Shown here one piece after another: positions 1 to 6,322 of a DNA stretch of 6,544 nt. A program made the translations under genes and the position numbers. This stretch comes from Bacteroidota bacterium. Its GTDB lineage: Bacteria > Bacteroidota > Ignavibacteria > Ignavibacteriales > Ignavibacteriaceae. Each line of letters opens with the position of its first letter. Position 1 is the first letter of the stretch. The stretch covers positions 1 to 6,544 of the forward strand of contig JADFGB010000065.1 of NCBI GenBank assembly GCA_022567875.1, in the 5' to 3' direction. The notes under the pieces are model-generated. The model was not told the DNA's origin and searched no databases. It worked only from the letters and a program-made list of their open reading frames with translations.

Positions 1-58
1 AAGTATAAATATGGAGGCTGTAAGTTCTTAATATTTATAACATTAGATATATTCTCTT

Positions 59-505
59 TTGAAACTTCTGCGTTTAACAAAATTGTATGAACAAGAAAAA
101 GTAAAACAAATATTTAATTCAATTAATGATGACAAAGGAAATTATTCTTATGCAGAAGGGAAGTGGACTATTAAAGAAGTGCTAGGTCATTTAGCTGATG
201 CTGAAAGGATTTTGGCTTACCGTGCTCTTAGTTTTGCAAGGGGGGAAAAACAAATTCTGCCAGGGTTTGAACAAGATGATTATGTAGAAGAAGGATTTTT
301 TAATAACAGAACTATTAAAGATTTATTAAATGAATTTATTGCATTAAGAGAAGCAAACATCCTAATGTTCAATAGTTTTTCCGATGAAGTTTTAATGAGA
401 AGGGGAAATGCAAACAACAATGATTTTACGGTTAATGCCCTTCAATATATAATCCCGGGTCACGTTGAGCACCATTTGAAAATACTAAAGGATAAATATT
501 TATAG
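59..505 (+). CDS. DinB-family (DinB_2 type) putative metal-dependent protein, possibly 5'-truncated
   Basis: The product is a 148-residue four-helix-bundle protein of the DinB/YfiT-like superfamily. These proteins bind a divalent metal through three histidines, and most members have no proven reaction; some are thiol-dependent transferases. Visible features are the segment around residues 34-50 (GKWTIKEVLGHLADAER) with His44, the ARGE and LPGF region at 60-70, and the C-terminal GHVEHHLKIL block with His135 and His139 in HxxxH spacing, completing the likely triad. The start is TTG at 59. An in-frame TAG at 44-46 excludes anything longer, and I see no convincing Shine-Dalgarno. Relatives that I recall are about 165-175 residues with some 20 residues before the first helix, so the N-terminus looks short. 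No other frame of bases 1-58 supplies the missing part. It converges with the glutathione peroxidase gene. Family assignment is firm; cellular role is unknown. Confidence 0.85.
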   Translation: MKLLRLTKLYEQEKVKQIFNSINDDKGNYSYAEGKWTIKEVLGHLADAERILAYRALSFARGEKQILPGFEQDDYVEEGFFNNRTIKDLLNEFIALREANILMFNSFSDEVLMRRGNANNNDFTVNALQYIIPGHVEHHLKILKDKYL

Positions 506-514
506 AAATTTTAG

Positions 515-534
515 TTTCAACATTGAAGTTGAAA
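515..534. terminator. Small hairpin between convergent genes, possible weak terminator
   Basis: A perfect 7-base inverted repeat, TTTCAAC / GTTGAAA, is separated by a 6-base loop. It lies in the 34-base gap between the stop of the DinB-family gene and the stop of the convergent glutathione peroxidase gene. Its position suits a shared transcription end. However, the stem has only two G-C pairs and neither side is followed by a clean T run, so it may not terminate efficiently. Confidence 0.35.
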
Positions 535-539
535 ATGAA

Positions 540-1121
540 TTAACTTTTCTTCAATTCAACCTCTATAGCTGAAGTTATCTTTTTGCCATCGGGTTTAGCA
601 AGGCTCCTAAATCTTTTTGTAACGTTCCCATTTCTATCAATCAAGAATTTTTCAAAATTCCATTTTATGCCTGATTTACCTGTAACAGAATTTTCAGTTA
701 GTATTTTATAAAGCTGTTCTTTGTCATTCCCTTTTACTTTTATTTTATTAAACAGAGGAAAAGTTACATTGTAATTTGCTGAACAGAATTTTTTTATTTC
801 TTCGTTTGTACCGGGTTCTTGTTTGCCAAAATCGTTGCACGGAAATGCTAAAATTTCAAAACCTTTTGATTTATATTTTCCGTATATTTTTTCTAAACCT
901 TTGTATTGTGGAGTAAAACCGCATTTGCTTGCAACATTTACAATCAGCAAAACCTTTCCCTTATAATCTGATAATTTAACATCCTTTTTATCAATATTTT
1001 TTACGGTATAATTGTAAATATTTGCATCCTTTAGATTAACTTCGTTTTTATTTTGTGCAATGTTTTTATTAGCGAACAAAGAAAGTCCAAATAGTACTGC
1101 CATAAATATTATCCTTTTCAT
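540..1121 (-). CDS. Exported glutathione peroxidase-family thiol peroxidase
   Basis: This 193-residue thioredoxin-fold peroxidase reduces hydrogen peroxide and organic hydroperoxides to water or alcohols. Residues 1-22 form a Sec-type signal peptide (Lys-Arg, then a hydrophobic run ending near Ala-Gln), so it probably acts in the periplasm or at the envelope. The catalytic tetrad is visible: Cys67 in NVASKCGFT, Gln101 in FGKQEPG, and Trp154-Asn155 in IKWNFEKFL. The peroxidatic residue is Cys, not selenocysteine. Cys113 (KFCS, before VTFPLF) lies where non-selenium members carry a resolving Cys, which suggests thioredoxin-like rather than glutathione reductant; that part is inference. The ATG at 1121 has an ideal AGGAGG seven bases upstream. 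It follows the Kdo transferase gene by 39 bases on the same strand and is probably the last gene of that operon. Family assignment is firm; natural reductant is not known. Confidence 0.93.
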   Translation of the reverse strand: MKRIIFMAVLFGLSLFANKNIAQNKNEVNLKDANIYNYTVKNIDKKDVKLSDYKGKVLLIVNVASKCGFTPQYKGLEKIYGKYKSKGFEILAFPCNDFGKQEPGTNEEIKKFCSANYNVTFPLFNKIKVKGNDKEQLYKILTENSVTGKSGIKWNFEKFLIDRNGNVTKRFRSLAKPDGKKITSAIEVELKKS

Positions 1122-1128
1122 ATTTATT

Positions 1129-1134
1129 CCTCCT
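1129..1134 (-). promoter_or_regulatory. Shine-Dalgarno of the glutathione peroxidase gene
   Basis: A perfect AGGAGG on the minus strand lies seven bases before the ATG at 1121. It fixes the start that carries the signal peptide. It contrasts with the two upstream genes of the same strand, which show no recognisable ribosome binding site, so the peroxidase is probably translated independently and more strongly. Confidence 0.8.
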
Positions 1135-1160
1135 AATATAAAATCTTTATTAACAAAAAA

Positions 1161-2438
1161 TTATACAATATTATTTATCTCATTTAAGATTAGTTTGGAT
1201 GCACCTAAATTTTGCTGAACATAATCATAACAGATTTTTCCTCTTTCTTCTCTTTCCTTTTGATTAGTGATTAAGTTTCTGATAGTTCTGTATGCATTTT
1301 GTTTATTCCTTATAACAATTCCTCCTCCAATCTCAGCTAATTTTTGTGCTTCCTGTGAATTATCTATCCTTGGTCCGAAAACAACAGGCACACCGTATAC
1401 TGCTGCTTCAAGCACGTTATGAATATTTTGTTTGAAACTACCTCCCACAAATGCAAAATCAGCATACGTGTATAGTGCTAATAGTATACCTATTGAATCA
1501 ACAATAATAACATTTTCACCATTGTAATTATTTAAATGTGAGAATCTAATAGTAGTAAGTTCTTCAGCAAAGTCGTGTTCAATTTTATCAAGGTTTAGTA
1601 TTGATGGTTCGTGTGGGGCTATTATCAGTAATAAATTCTCTTTATACTTACAAAGTTTTTTAAAAACAGGAATAATTATTTCATGATCTTCTTCCCAAGT
1701 GCTACCGGCTACAAACACTGTCTTGTCTTTAAATAATTCTTCATTTATGAGATTTCTTTCCTTTGATGTTATGCTCTTTTCATAAACACGATCAAATCTT
1801 GTGTCACCCACAACTTTAATCTTTTCACTATCTTTAACAAACACCTTAAATCTTTCGTTATCAATTTTTGAAACGGTTAAAATTTTGGAAAGATCATTAA
1901 ATAAATATTTATGAAAATTTTTAATTATTGGAATACATCTCGCAGAATTATTTTTCATAGTAGCATCTATAAGGATTGCAGGAATACCCTTGTCTTTTAT
2001 TGCCCAAATATGATTTGGCCAAATATCATATCTCATTAAAACAACTAAATCGGGTTTAACAATTTGTATAAATCTTTCTGCATTTGATTTAGAATCTAAA
2101 GGAATATAGGAAACCAAATCTGCATATGGGTACCTTAAAGAGTTTTCATAACCCGAAGGTGAAAAAAAAGTAACCAATATATTAAAATTTCTTGTATTTT
2201 TTAATTCTTTTATTATAGGTTTGGCTTGTTCAAACTCACCAAGAGACGAGGAATGAAACCAAATTAGATGTTTGGTTTTATCAAGTGAAGCTGCATTTAT
2301 TATCAGGTCTTCAAATATTCTTTTTCTTCCTCTTATTCCTCTTCTTATCTTTGAATTAAAAAAACTGCTTATTTTTATTATAATGTACAGTAGTGGAACA
2401 ATAAGTAAGTTATATATAATTTTCCAAAAGCTTTTCAT
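1161..2438 (-). CDS. waaA: 3-deoxy-D-manno-octulosonic acid (Kdo) transferase, GT30
   Basis: The 425-residue enzyme transfers Kdo from CMP-Kdo to the lipid IVA precursor of lipid A, at the cytoplasmic face of the inner membrane. Residues 4-27 form a hydrophobic N-terminal anchor, as in other WaaA/KdtA proteins. The N-terminal domain carries the FHSSSLGEFEQAKPI motif (about 61-75) with Glu68 at the position of the catalytic base, then a TFFSPSGYE segment (90-98) and LMRYDIWPN (134-142). The C-terminal domain shows AGSTWEEDHEII (244-255), IIAPHEP (272-278), VDSIGILLALY (313-323), VGGSF (331-335), HNVLEAAVYG (340-349) and PVVFGP (351-356), the CMP-sugar binding face. Length fits the family. The ATG overlaps the stop of the upstream GT9 gene (ATGA) and has no clear Shine-Dalgarno, so translation is probably coupled. 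Whether it adds one or two Kdo units cannot be read from the sequence. Confidence 0.95.
   Translation of the reverse strand: MKSFWKIIYNLLIVPLLYIIIKISSFFNSKIRRGIRGRKRIFEDLIINAASLDKTKHLIWFHSSSLGEFEQAKPIIKELKNTRNFNILVTFFSPSGYENSLRYPYADLVSYIPLDSKSNAERFIQIVKPDLVVLMRYDIWPNHIWAIKDKGIPAILIDATMKNNSARCIPIIKNFHKYLFNDLSKILTVSKIDNERFKVFVKDSEKIKVVGDTRFDRVYEKSITSKERNLINEELFKDKTVFVAGSTWEEDHEIIIPVFKKLCKYKENLLLIIAPHEPSILNLDKIEHDFAEELTTIRFSHLNNYNGENVIIVDSIGILLALYTYADFAFVGGSFKQNIHNVLEAAVYGVPVVFGPRIDNSQEAQKLAEIGGGIVIRNKQNAYRTIRNLITNQKEREERGKICYDYVQQNLGASKLILNEINNIV
2435..2438 (-). promoter_or_regulatory. ATGA stop/start overlap coupling GT9 gene to waaA
   Basis: The TGA stop of the GT9 gene (2437-2435) overlaps the ATG of waaA (2438-2436). 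The 20 bases before this ATG contain no Shine-Dalgarno-like purine block. Reinitiation by the same ribosome is the natural reading, which would keep the two core-assembly enzymes in proportion. Confidence 0.75.
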
Positions 2439-3436
2439 TTATCATTCAATAGTTTATGCAATTTATTAAAAGCAAATTCCGGAGATAATTTTATCATACA
2501 ATTAAAATGTTTTTTCGGGCATTTATTTCTACCTATATGCGAACAAGGTCTGCAAGTTAATGAATTGTTTTCTAAAATTAAATTTTTGTTTTTGTATGGA
2601 GCAAAACCAAATTCTTTTACTGTTGAACCAAAAAAAGTTAGTACCGGAACACCCACAGAACAAGCAGTGTGCATTAAACCTGAGTCATTACAAACTAGCA
2701 CTAAACACTGTTTCATATCTTTTGCTGTTTGAAGAAGATCATTATCATTGCAAAGATTTATTGCAAAAGGGAGATTATCTTTTAATTGTTTACAGATTTG
2801 TTTGTCGCTTTTCCCACCGAACAAAACAATTTCAAATCCATTATTGTTTAATTCTTCACCTAATTGAATATAATAATCAATTGGCCACATTTTTGTAAAA
2901 TGTTTACTTCCGGAACCAAATCCAATATATTTTTTATCATCCGTTAATTTGGTTTTAATATTTTCAGGAATATATAAATTCAGGCCCTCATCGTCTAAAG
3001 AAAAATTAGGAATAGTTTGTGTATATCTAACAGGAATTTGTGGAAGTGATTTAAGTTTGTTAAGCTTAAATTGTACAAGTAAAAATTTATTAATATTATG
3101 TTTGTTGAATTTAACTATAGGCCTTTTTAAAACTCTTGTAATTTTTCGTGATCTTAAATTATTTTGAAGATCAATTACAATATCATAATTGTTGAATCTC
3201 AATTCTGTGTTTAGTTTTTGTTTTTCATCTTTTCCGATTTGAAAAAGATAAAGATTTGAAATGTATTTATTGTATTTAAGAGCATCTTGATATTGTTTTT
3301 TTAAAAGAAAATCTACTGTTATTTGAGGGAACTTCTTTTTTATTGAACGAATTAGTGGTGTTGTGAGTAAAATATCACCCAATGAACTTAGTCTGATAAT
3401 AAGAATTCTGTTATTATTTTTTAATAAACTTACCAA
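2435..3436 (-). CDS. Glycosyltransferase family 9 (ADP-heptose:LPS heptosyltransferase-like)
   Basis: This 333-residue GT-B enzyme of family 9 typically moves L-glycero-D-manno-heptose from ADP-heptose onto the Kdo-lipid A inner core in the cytoplasm. The N-terminal motif ILIIRLSSLGDILLTTPLIR (11-30) includes Asp21 at the position of the proposed catalytic Asp. DIVIDLQNNLRSR follows at 85-97. The nucleotide-sugar domain shows IGFGSGSKHFTKMWP (171-185), a FGGKSD turn (206-211) and NDSGLMHTA (250-258), then GVPVLTFFGST (262-272). The C-terminus carries four cysteines, 295, 298, 306 and 313, a common GT9 cluster of unproven role. The start is TTG at 3436: an in-frame TAG at 3448-3446 lies just upstream and the conserved motif begins ten residues in, so no other usual start fits. 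No good ribosome binding site is visible. It is the first gene of the GT9-waaA-peroxidase cluster. The exact sugar and acceptor position are inferred. Confidence 0.92.
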   Translation of the reverse strand: MVSLLKNNNRILIIRLSSLGDILLTTPLIRSIKKKFPQITVDFLLKKQYQDALKYNKYISNLYLFQIGKDEKQKLNTELRFNNYDIVIDLQNNLRSRKITRVLKRPIVKFNKHNINKFLLVQFKLNKLKSLPQIPVRYTQTIPNFSLDDEGLNLYIPENIKTKLTDDKKYIGFGSGSKHFTKMWPIDYYIQLGEELNNNGFEIVLFGGKSDKQICKQLKDNLPFAINLCNDNDLLQTAKDMKQCLVLVCNDSGLMHTACSVGVPVLTFFGSTVKEFGFAPYKNKNLILENNSLTCRPCSHIGRNKCPKKHFNCMIKLSPEFAFNKLHKLLNDK

Positions 3437-3623
3437 AGTATTTTTCTATAATAATTAAAACATTAAACTTTTTATACATCTCTTATTAATATACTAAGTA
3501 GGGACGTTTAATTCACCTAAGGCGAACAAGTTAAACGTCTTTGCCATACAAGTAAAAAAATTTTAATAATAATTAATAAATTGCAGTTAATAATAATCTA
3601 ATTTAAATTTAACGTAACAATTA
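3437..3623. other. Divergent intergenic spacer
   Basis: This 187-base spacer separates the minus-strand GT9 operon from the small plus-strand gene, so promoters for both directions should lie here. It is extremely AT-rich apart from one GC-richer nested hairpin at 3498-3544. For the plus gene, TTGCAG at 3581 and TAAATT at 3604 have 17-base spacing but match the sigma-70 consensus poorly, and I do not call them a promoter. No coding frame or RNA gene is recognised. Confidence 0.6.
3498..3544. repeat. Nested inverted-repeat (hairpin) element in divergent spacer
   Basis: The outer stem is a perfect 9-base pair, GACGTTTAA (3503-3511) with TTAAACGTC (3531-3539). As RNA it extends outward through G-U and Watson-Crick pairs to 3498/3544. 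Inside it sits a second stem, TTCACC (3512-3517) with GGCGAA (3521-3526), broken by one A-C mismatch and closed by a TAA loop. A four-base bulge, CAAG (3527-3530), sits on the 3' side only. The block is richer in G and C than the surrounding spacer. It resembles a dispersed intergenic palindrome (REP-like unit) or a structured leader, but there is only one copy here. It could also influence expression of either flanking gene. Identity is unknown. Confidence 0.65.
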
Positions 3624-3635
3624 TTGAGATTATTT

Positions 3636-3884
3636 ATGACAGATACAAAAACAAATCTTTCTATTGAAAGTCAAGTTTACGCAATTGTTGACCAATTTAA
3701 AGACAACATACCTTTACCAAATGATAGAAACAGGCTTGCTTTTTGTCTCTACAAATATGTAAAAGGTGTAGGTGACTCACCAGAAATACTAGTTAAAACA
3801 ACAAAGATTAAAATAGAAGGAATTTCAGAAAAAGAATTGGGAGTAAAATTAATTGAAAAAGTTTCTTTAGTAAAAAATAAATGA
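3636..3884 (+). CDS. Small conserved-looking hypothetical protein
   Basis: I do not recognise this 82-residue protein. It has no signal peptide, membrane segment or cysteine motif (one Cys, within LAFCLYKY). It looks soluble, lysine-rich and mixed helix/strand: residues 9-24 (IESQVYAIVDQFKDNI) suggest an amphipathic helix, followed by a PLPNDRNRLAFCLYKYVKGVG core, a repeated-Lys strand (ILVKTTKIKIEG) and a C-terminal helix (EKELGVKLIEKV). I prefer the ATG at 3636 over the TTG at 3624 because GAGA about seven bases upstream is a plausible weak ribosome binding site. The longer form would add only MRLF. It is preceded by the divergent spacer and followed by a strong palindrome, so it is probably a single-gene transcript. 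That it is a real gene rests on ordinary amino-acid composition and the flanking signals. Confidence 0.7.
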   Translation: MTDTKTNLSIESQVYAIVDQFKDNIPLPNDRNRLAFCLYKYVKGVGDSPEILVKTTKIKIEGISEKELGVKLIEKVSLVKNK

Positions 3885-3906
3885 TAGATTATTATAATCT
3901 ACCATT
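3881..3906. terminator. Bidirectional terminator-like palindrome
   Basis: TAGATTATTATAATCTA (3885-3901) is a perfect 17-base palindrome. It extends with one mismatch to ATG/CAT and a further A-T pair at 3880/3906. On the plus strand it is followed by TTCTTTTG, and on the minus strand by TTTATTTTTTAC, so it can act in both directions. It begins within the stop region of the small plus-strand gene and ends about 25 bases from the stop of the convergent fbp gene, the expected place for a shared terminator. The stem is AT-rich, so strength is uncertain. Confidence 0.6.
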
Positions 3907-3931
3907 CTTTTGTAAAAAGATATTATCTTAT

Positions 3932-4960
3932 TTAAGACACTGTATTTTTTGAATCAGCTTCAGCCATAAACTTTTCAACCATTTTTACATCTTCTTCACT
4001 TCCTATAAAAATCGGAACCTTCTGATGAAGTTTTTCAGGATTAATCATTAAAATTCTTTGTTTACCGTCAGTCGCTCTGCCTCCGGCACTTTCAATTAAA
4101 AATGCCATAGGATTGCATTCATACATTAATCTTAGTTTACCGTTAGGGTGCCTGGAATCAGCAGGATACATAAATATTCCACCGTAAAGCAGGTTACGAT
4201 GTATATCGGCAACCATGGAACCGATATATCTTGATGAATATGGTCTGTCCGATTCTTTATCTTCTTCTTGAAGATATTTAATGTATTTTTTTAATCCCTT
4301 ATGCCAATAAAGGTAATTGCCTTCGTTAATGCTGTAGATTTTAGATTTTTTAGGAATCTGTATGTTTTCGTGAGATAACAAGAATTCGCCGAAAGAAGGA
4401 TCAAGTGTAAATGCGTGAACTCCCTGTCCTGCAGTATAAACAAAAATTGTACTTGAACCATAGACAACATATCCTGCAACTACTTGTTTTATACCCTGCT
4501 GAAGACAATCTTCCATAGCACCCGGTGTATTTTCAGGAGTGATGCGTTTATAAATTGAAAAAATTGTTCCGATACTTATATTTGCATCAATATTTGAAGA
4601 ACCGTCTAGAGGATCAAACAAAAGAACATACTTGCCGATTTTATGTTTTTTAGATATGTGTATTATTCCTTCTTCTTCTTCCGAAGCCATAACACATAGA
4701 TGACCACCATGGTCCATTGCTCTTATTAACATATCATGGGCAAACATATCAAGCTTTTTTACTTGCTCACCATGAATATTATTATCGCCTGTGAAACCAA
4801 GAATATCAACCAAGCCTGCTTTATTAACCTCAAGAGATATAACTTTTGCAGCTAAAGAAAGATCTCGTAAAAGATAGGAAAGTTCTCCGGAAGCCTCAGG
4901 ATGCATTTTCTCCCCTTCAATAATATGGCGACTTAATGTCATAAATCTTTGTTTTTCCAT
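3932..4960 (-). CDS. fbp: Fructose-1,6-bisphosphatase, class I
   Basis: The 342-residue cytoplasmic enzyme hydrolyses fructose 1,6-bisphosphate to fructose 6-phosphate, the committed step of gluconeogenesis, using Mg2+. The metal and phosphate site is visible as ASEEEEG (92-98), [12 protein letters not shown] (114-125) and the Glu in LMYECNP (Glu281). The substrate-binding block is [17 protein letters not shown] (241-257) and [11 protein letters not shown] (260-270). The ending [17 protein letters not shown] is typical of the family. Length is normal. Class I enzymes are usually tetramers inhibited by AMP through the N-terminal region; whether this one is cannot be seen. The ATG at 4960 has AAGGGAG seven bases upstream. 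It starts 20 bases after the stop of the ABC exporter gene on the same strand, so the two are probably co-transcribed, with no obvious metabolic link. It converges with the small plus-strand gene across a terminator-like palindrome. Confidence 0.97.
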   Translation of the reverse strand: MEKQRFMTLSRHIIEGEKMHPEASGELSYLLRDLSLAAKVISLEVNKAGLVDILGFTGDNNIHGEQVKKLDMFAHDMLIRAMDHGGHLCVMASEEEEGIIHISKKHKIGKYVLLFDPLDGSSNIDANISIGTIFSIYKRITPENTPGAMEDCLQQGIKQVVAGYVVYGSSTIFVYTAGQGVHAFTLDPSFGEFLLSHENIQIPKKSKIYSINEGNYLYWHKGLKKYIKYLQEEDKESDRPYSSRYIGSMVADIHRNLLYGGIFMYPADSRHPNGKLRLMYECNPMAFLIESAGGRATDGKQRILMINPEKLHQKVPIFIGSEEDVKMVEKFMAEADSKNTVS

Positions 4961-4967
4961 TACATTG

Positions 4968-4974
4968 CTCCCTT
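4968..4974 (-). promoter_or_regulatory. Shine-Dalgarno of fbp
   Basis: AAGGGAG on the minus strand lies seven bases before the ATG at 4960, inside the 20-base gap after the ABC exporter stop. It supports the chosen start and independent translation of fbp on a shared transcript. Confidence 0.7.
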
Positions 4975-4980
4975 ATCTTT

Positions 4981-6306
4981 TTAAGCTGACTTTGTTATTT
5001 CCTGACCTTTATATTGTAACTGATACAATTTATAATAAATTCCTTTGTTAGTTAAAAGTTCCTGATGATTTCCCGTTTCTCTTATTTTGCCTTTGTGCAT
5101 TACTATTATTTTATCTGCATTTTGTATTGTCGATAATCTATGTGCAATAACAATAGCAGTACGGCCTACTAAAAGTTTTTTAATAGCTTTCTGTATCAAT
5201 GCTTCAGTTTCTGTATCAACACTGGAAGTAGCTTCATCTAAAATAAGTATTTGTGGATTATAAGCCAAAGCTCTTGCAAAAGAGATCAATTGTTTTTGTC
5301 CAACACTTAGTGTTGCCCCTCTTTCCATAACAATTTCATCGTATTTATTTGGTAACGCCTCTATAAATTTATCTGCACCTACAAGCTCAGCAGCTTTTTT
5401 AACTTGTTCTTCGGATATATCTTCATTATCCATGCTAATATTAGAGCGAATATTACCAGAAAAGAGAAAAACATCTTGAAGCACAATAGATATATGTTTA
5501 CGTAATTCTCTTTTATTTATTTTTCTTATGTCAATTCCATCAATTAAAATAGAGCCGGATTTAATATCATAAAATCTGGTAAGAATATTTATTATACTTG
5601 TTTTACCGGCGCCTGTTGCTCCTACAATTGCAACGGTTTCCCCGGGATTTATATTAAATGTAATATCCTTTAATACAGGTTCATCTTTTTTATATTCAAA
5701 CCAGACATTTTTAAAATCTATTTTCCCTTTAATTTGATTTAACTTTATAGGATTTTCAGGATTGTTTACAAATGTTTTATTATCTAATAAATTAAATATA
5801 CGTTCTGATGAAGCCATAGCAGTTTGCATAACATTATATTTTTCTGATAAATCTCTAATGGGTCTGAAAAACATTTCTGTATATTGAATAAAAGCAAAAA
5901 GAGTTCCTATTGTTAAAGTTGAACTAATGATATTTCCTCCACCGTACCAGATAATGAGTCCTATTGCTATTGAGCTAATAAATTCTACCGACGGGAAAAA
6001 TATAGCATAATAAAATACTGATTTTATATTGGCTTTTTTATAATCACTATTAATGGAAGAAAAATTTTTCAATTCTGATTTCTCTTTGCTAAAAATTTGT
6101 ACAACACTCATACCAGTAATATGTTCCTGCATATAAGAATTTAATCTTGCAAGATGTAGACGAACATCTCTATAGCTTTCTCTTACTTTTCTTCTGAACA
6201 AGAATGTACCATAAATTAAAAAAGGAAGAACTGAAAGTGTTACTAAGGATAATTTTACGTCGAGGAAAAACATAAAACCCAATATCCAAATGAGAATAAA
6301 AATATC
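4981..6306 (-). pseudogene. ABC exporter half-transporter (MsbA/MdlB-like), N-terminal part missing
   Basis: This is the C-terminal part of a fused membrane-ATPase exporter subunit, a family that works as a dimer to flip or export lipids, drugs or peptides across the inner membrane. Counting from the TTG at 6282 (433 residues), membrane segments lie near 11-29, 89-115 and 123-142. The coupling region is RESYRDVRLHLARLNSYMQEHITGM (35-58). The ATPase domain has Walker A GATGAGKT (221-228), Q-loop Gln269, signature LSVGQKQ (325-331), Walker B ILILDE (345-350) with catalytic Glu350, D-loop SSVD and H-loop His381. The frame stays open to 6351, but exporter-like sequence (DIFILIWILGFMFFLD) is recognisable only to about 6306. 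Full relatives are near 590 residues, so TM1-TM2, about 150 residues, are absent. The remaining part lies opposite a broken allantoinase gene. The ATPase residues are intact; substrate is unknown. The TTG at 6282 is probably not a real start. Confidence 0.9.
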
Positions 6307-6322
6307 ACTAGGCCAAATAACC
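6300..6322. other. Breakpoint joining two interrupted genes head to head
   Basis: Left of here the minus strand encodes an ABC exporter whose N-terminal part is missing. Right of here the plus strand encodes an allantoinase-like protein whose N-terminal part is missing. Neither reading has a credible start, promoter or ribosome binding site at the border, and both are in mid-domain. The exact base cannot be fixed without full-length relatives. It is either a real inversion or recombination breakpoint or a chimeric amplification or assembly joint. Confidence 0.85.

Noticed and set aside
540..1121. Selenocysteine-containing glutathione peroxidase
   Set aside because: The peroxidatic codon encodes Cys67 and the frame has no internal TGA.
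2272..2469. Plus-strand open frame of 65 codons
   Set aside because: It is antisense to the well-supported waaA gene, hydrophobic by virtue of reading AT-rich complement, and has no ribosome binding site or family resemblance.
2560..2898. Plus-strand open frame of 112 codons
   Set aside because: It is antisense to the conserved GT9 catalytic domain, with an odd Cys/His/Leu-rich composition; a shadow of the real gene.
2949..3167. Plus-strand open frame of 72 codons
   Set aside because: It is antisense to the GT9 gene, with no start signal and no recognisable motif.
3498..3544. Integron attC site or half of a CRISPR-like repeat
   Set aside because: GTTAAAC matches the core consensus only because of the hairpin. 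The element is shorter than known attC sites, lacks L-box spacing, and there is no integrase or second copy in the window.
3498..3560. Rho-independent terminator
   Set aside because: No gene reads into it from either side (both neighbours start facing away), and the 3' side has only TTTG rather than a T run.
4291..4479. Minus-strand open frame of 62 codons
   Set aside because: It lies inside fbp in another frame; fbp is complete and unambiguous here.
6282..6282. TTG at 6282 as a genuine start of a short 433-residue exporter
   Set aside because: The frame continues upstream with exporter-like residues (DIFILIWIL), the start would fall inside TM3, and no ribosome binding site precedes it.
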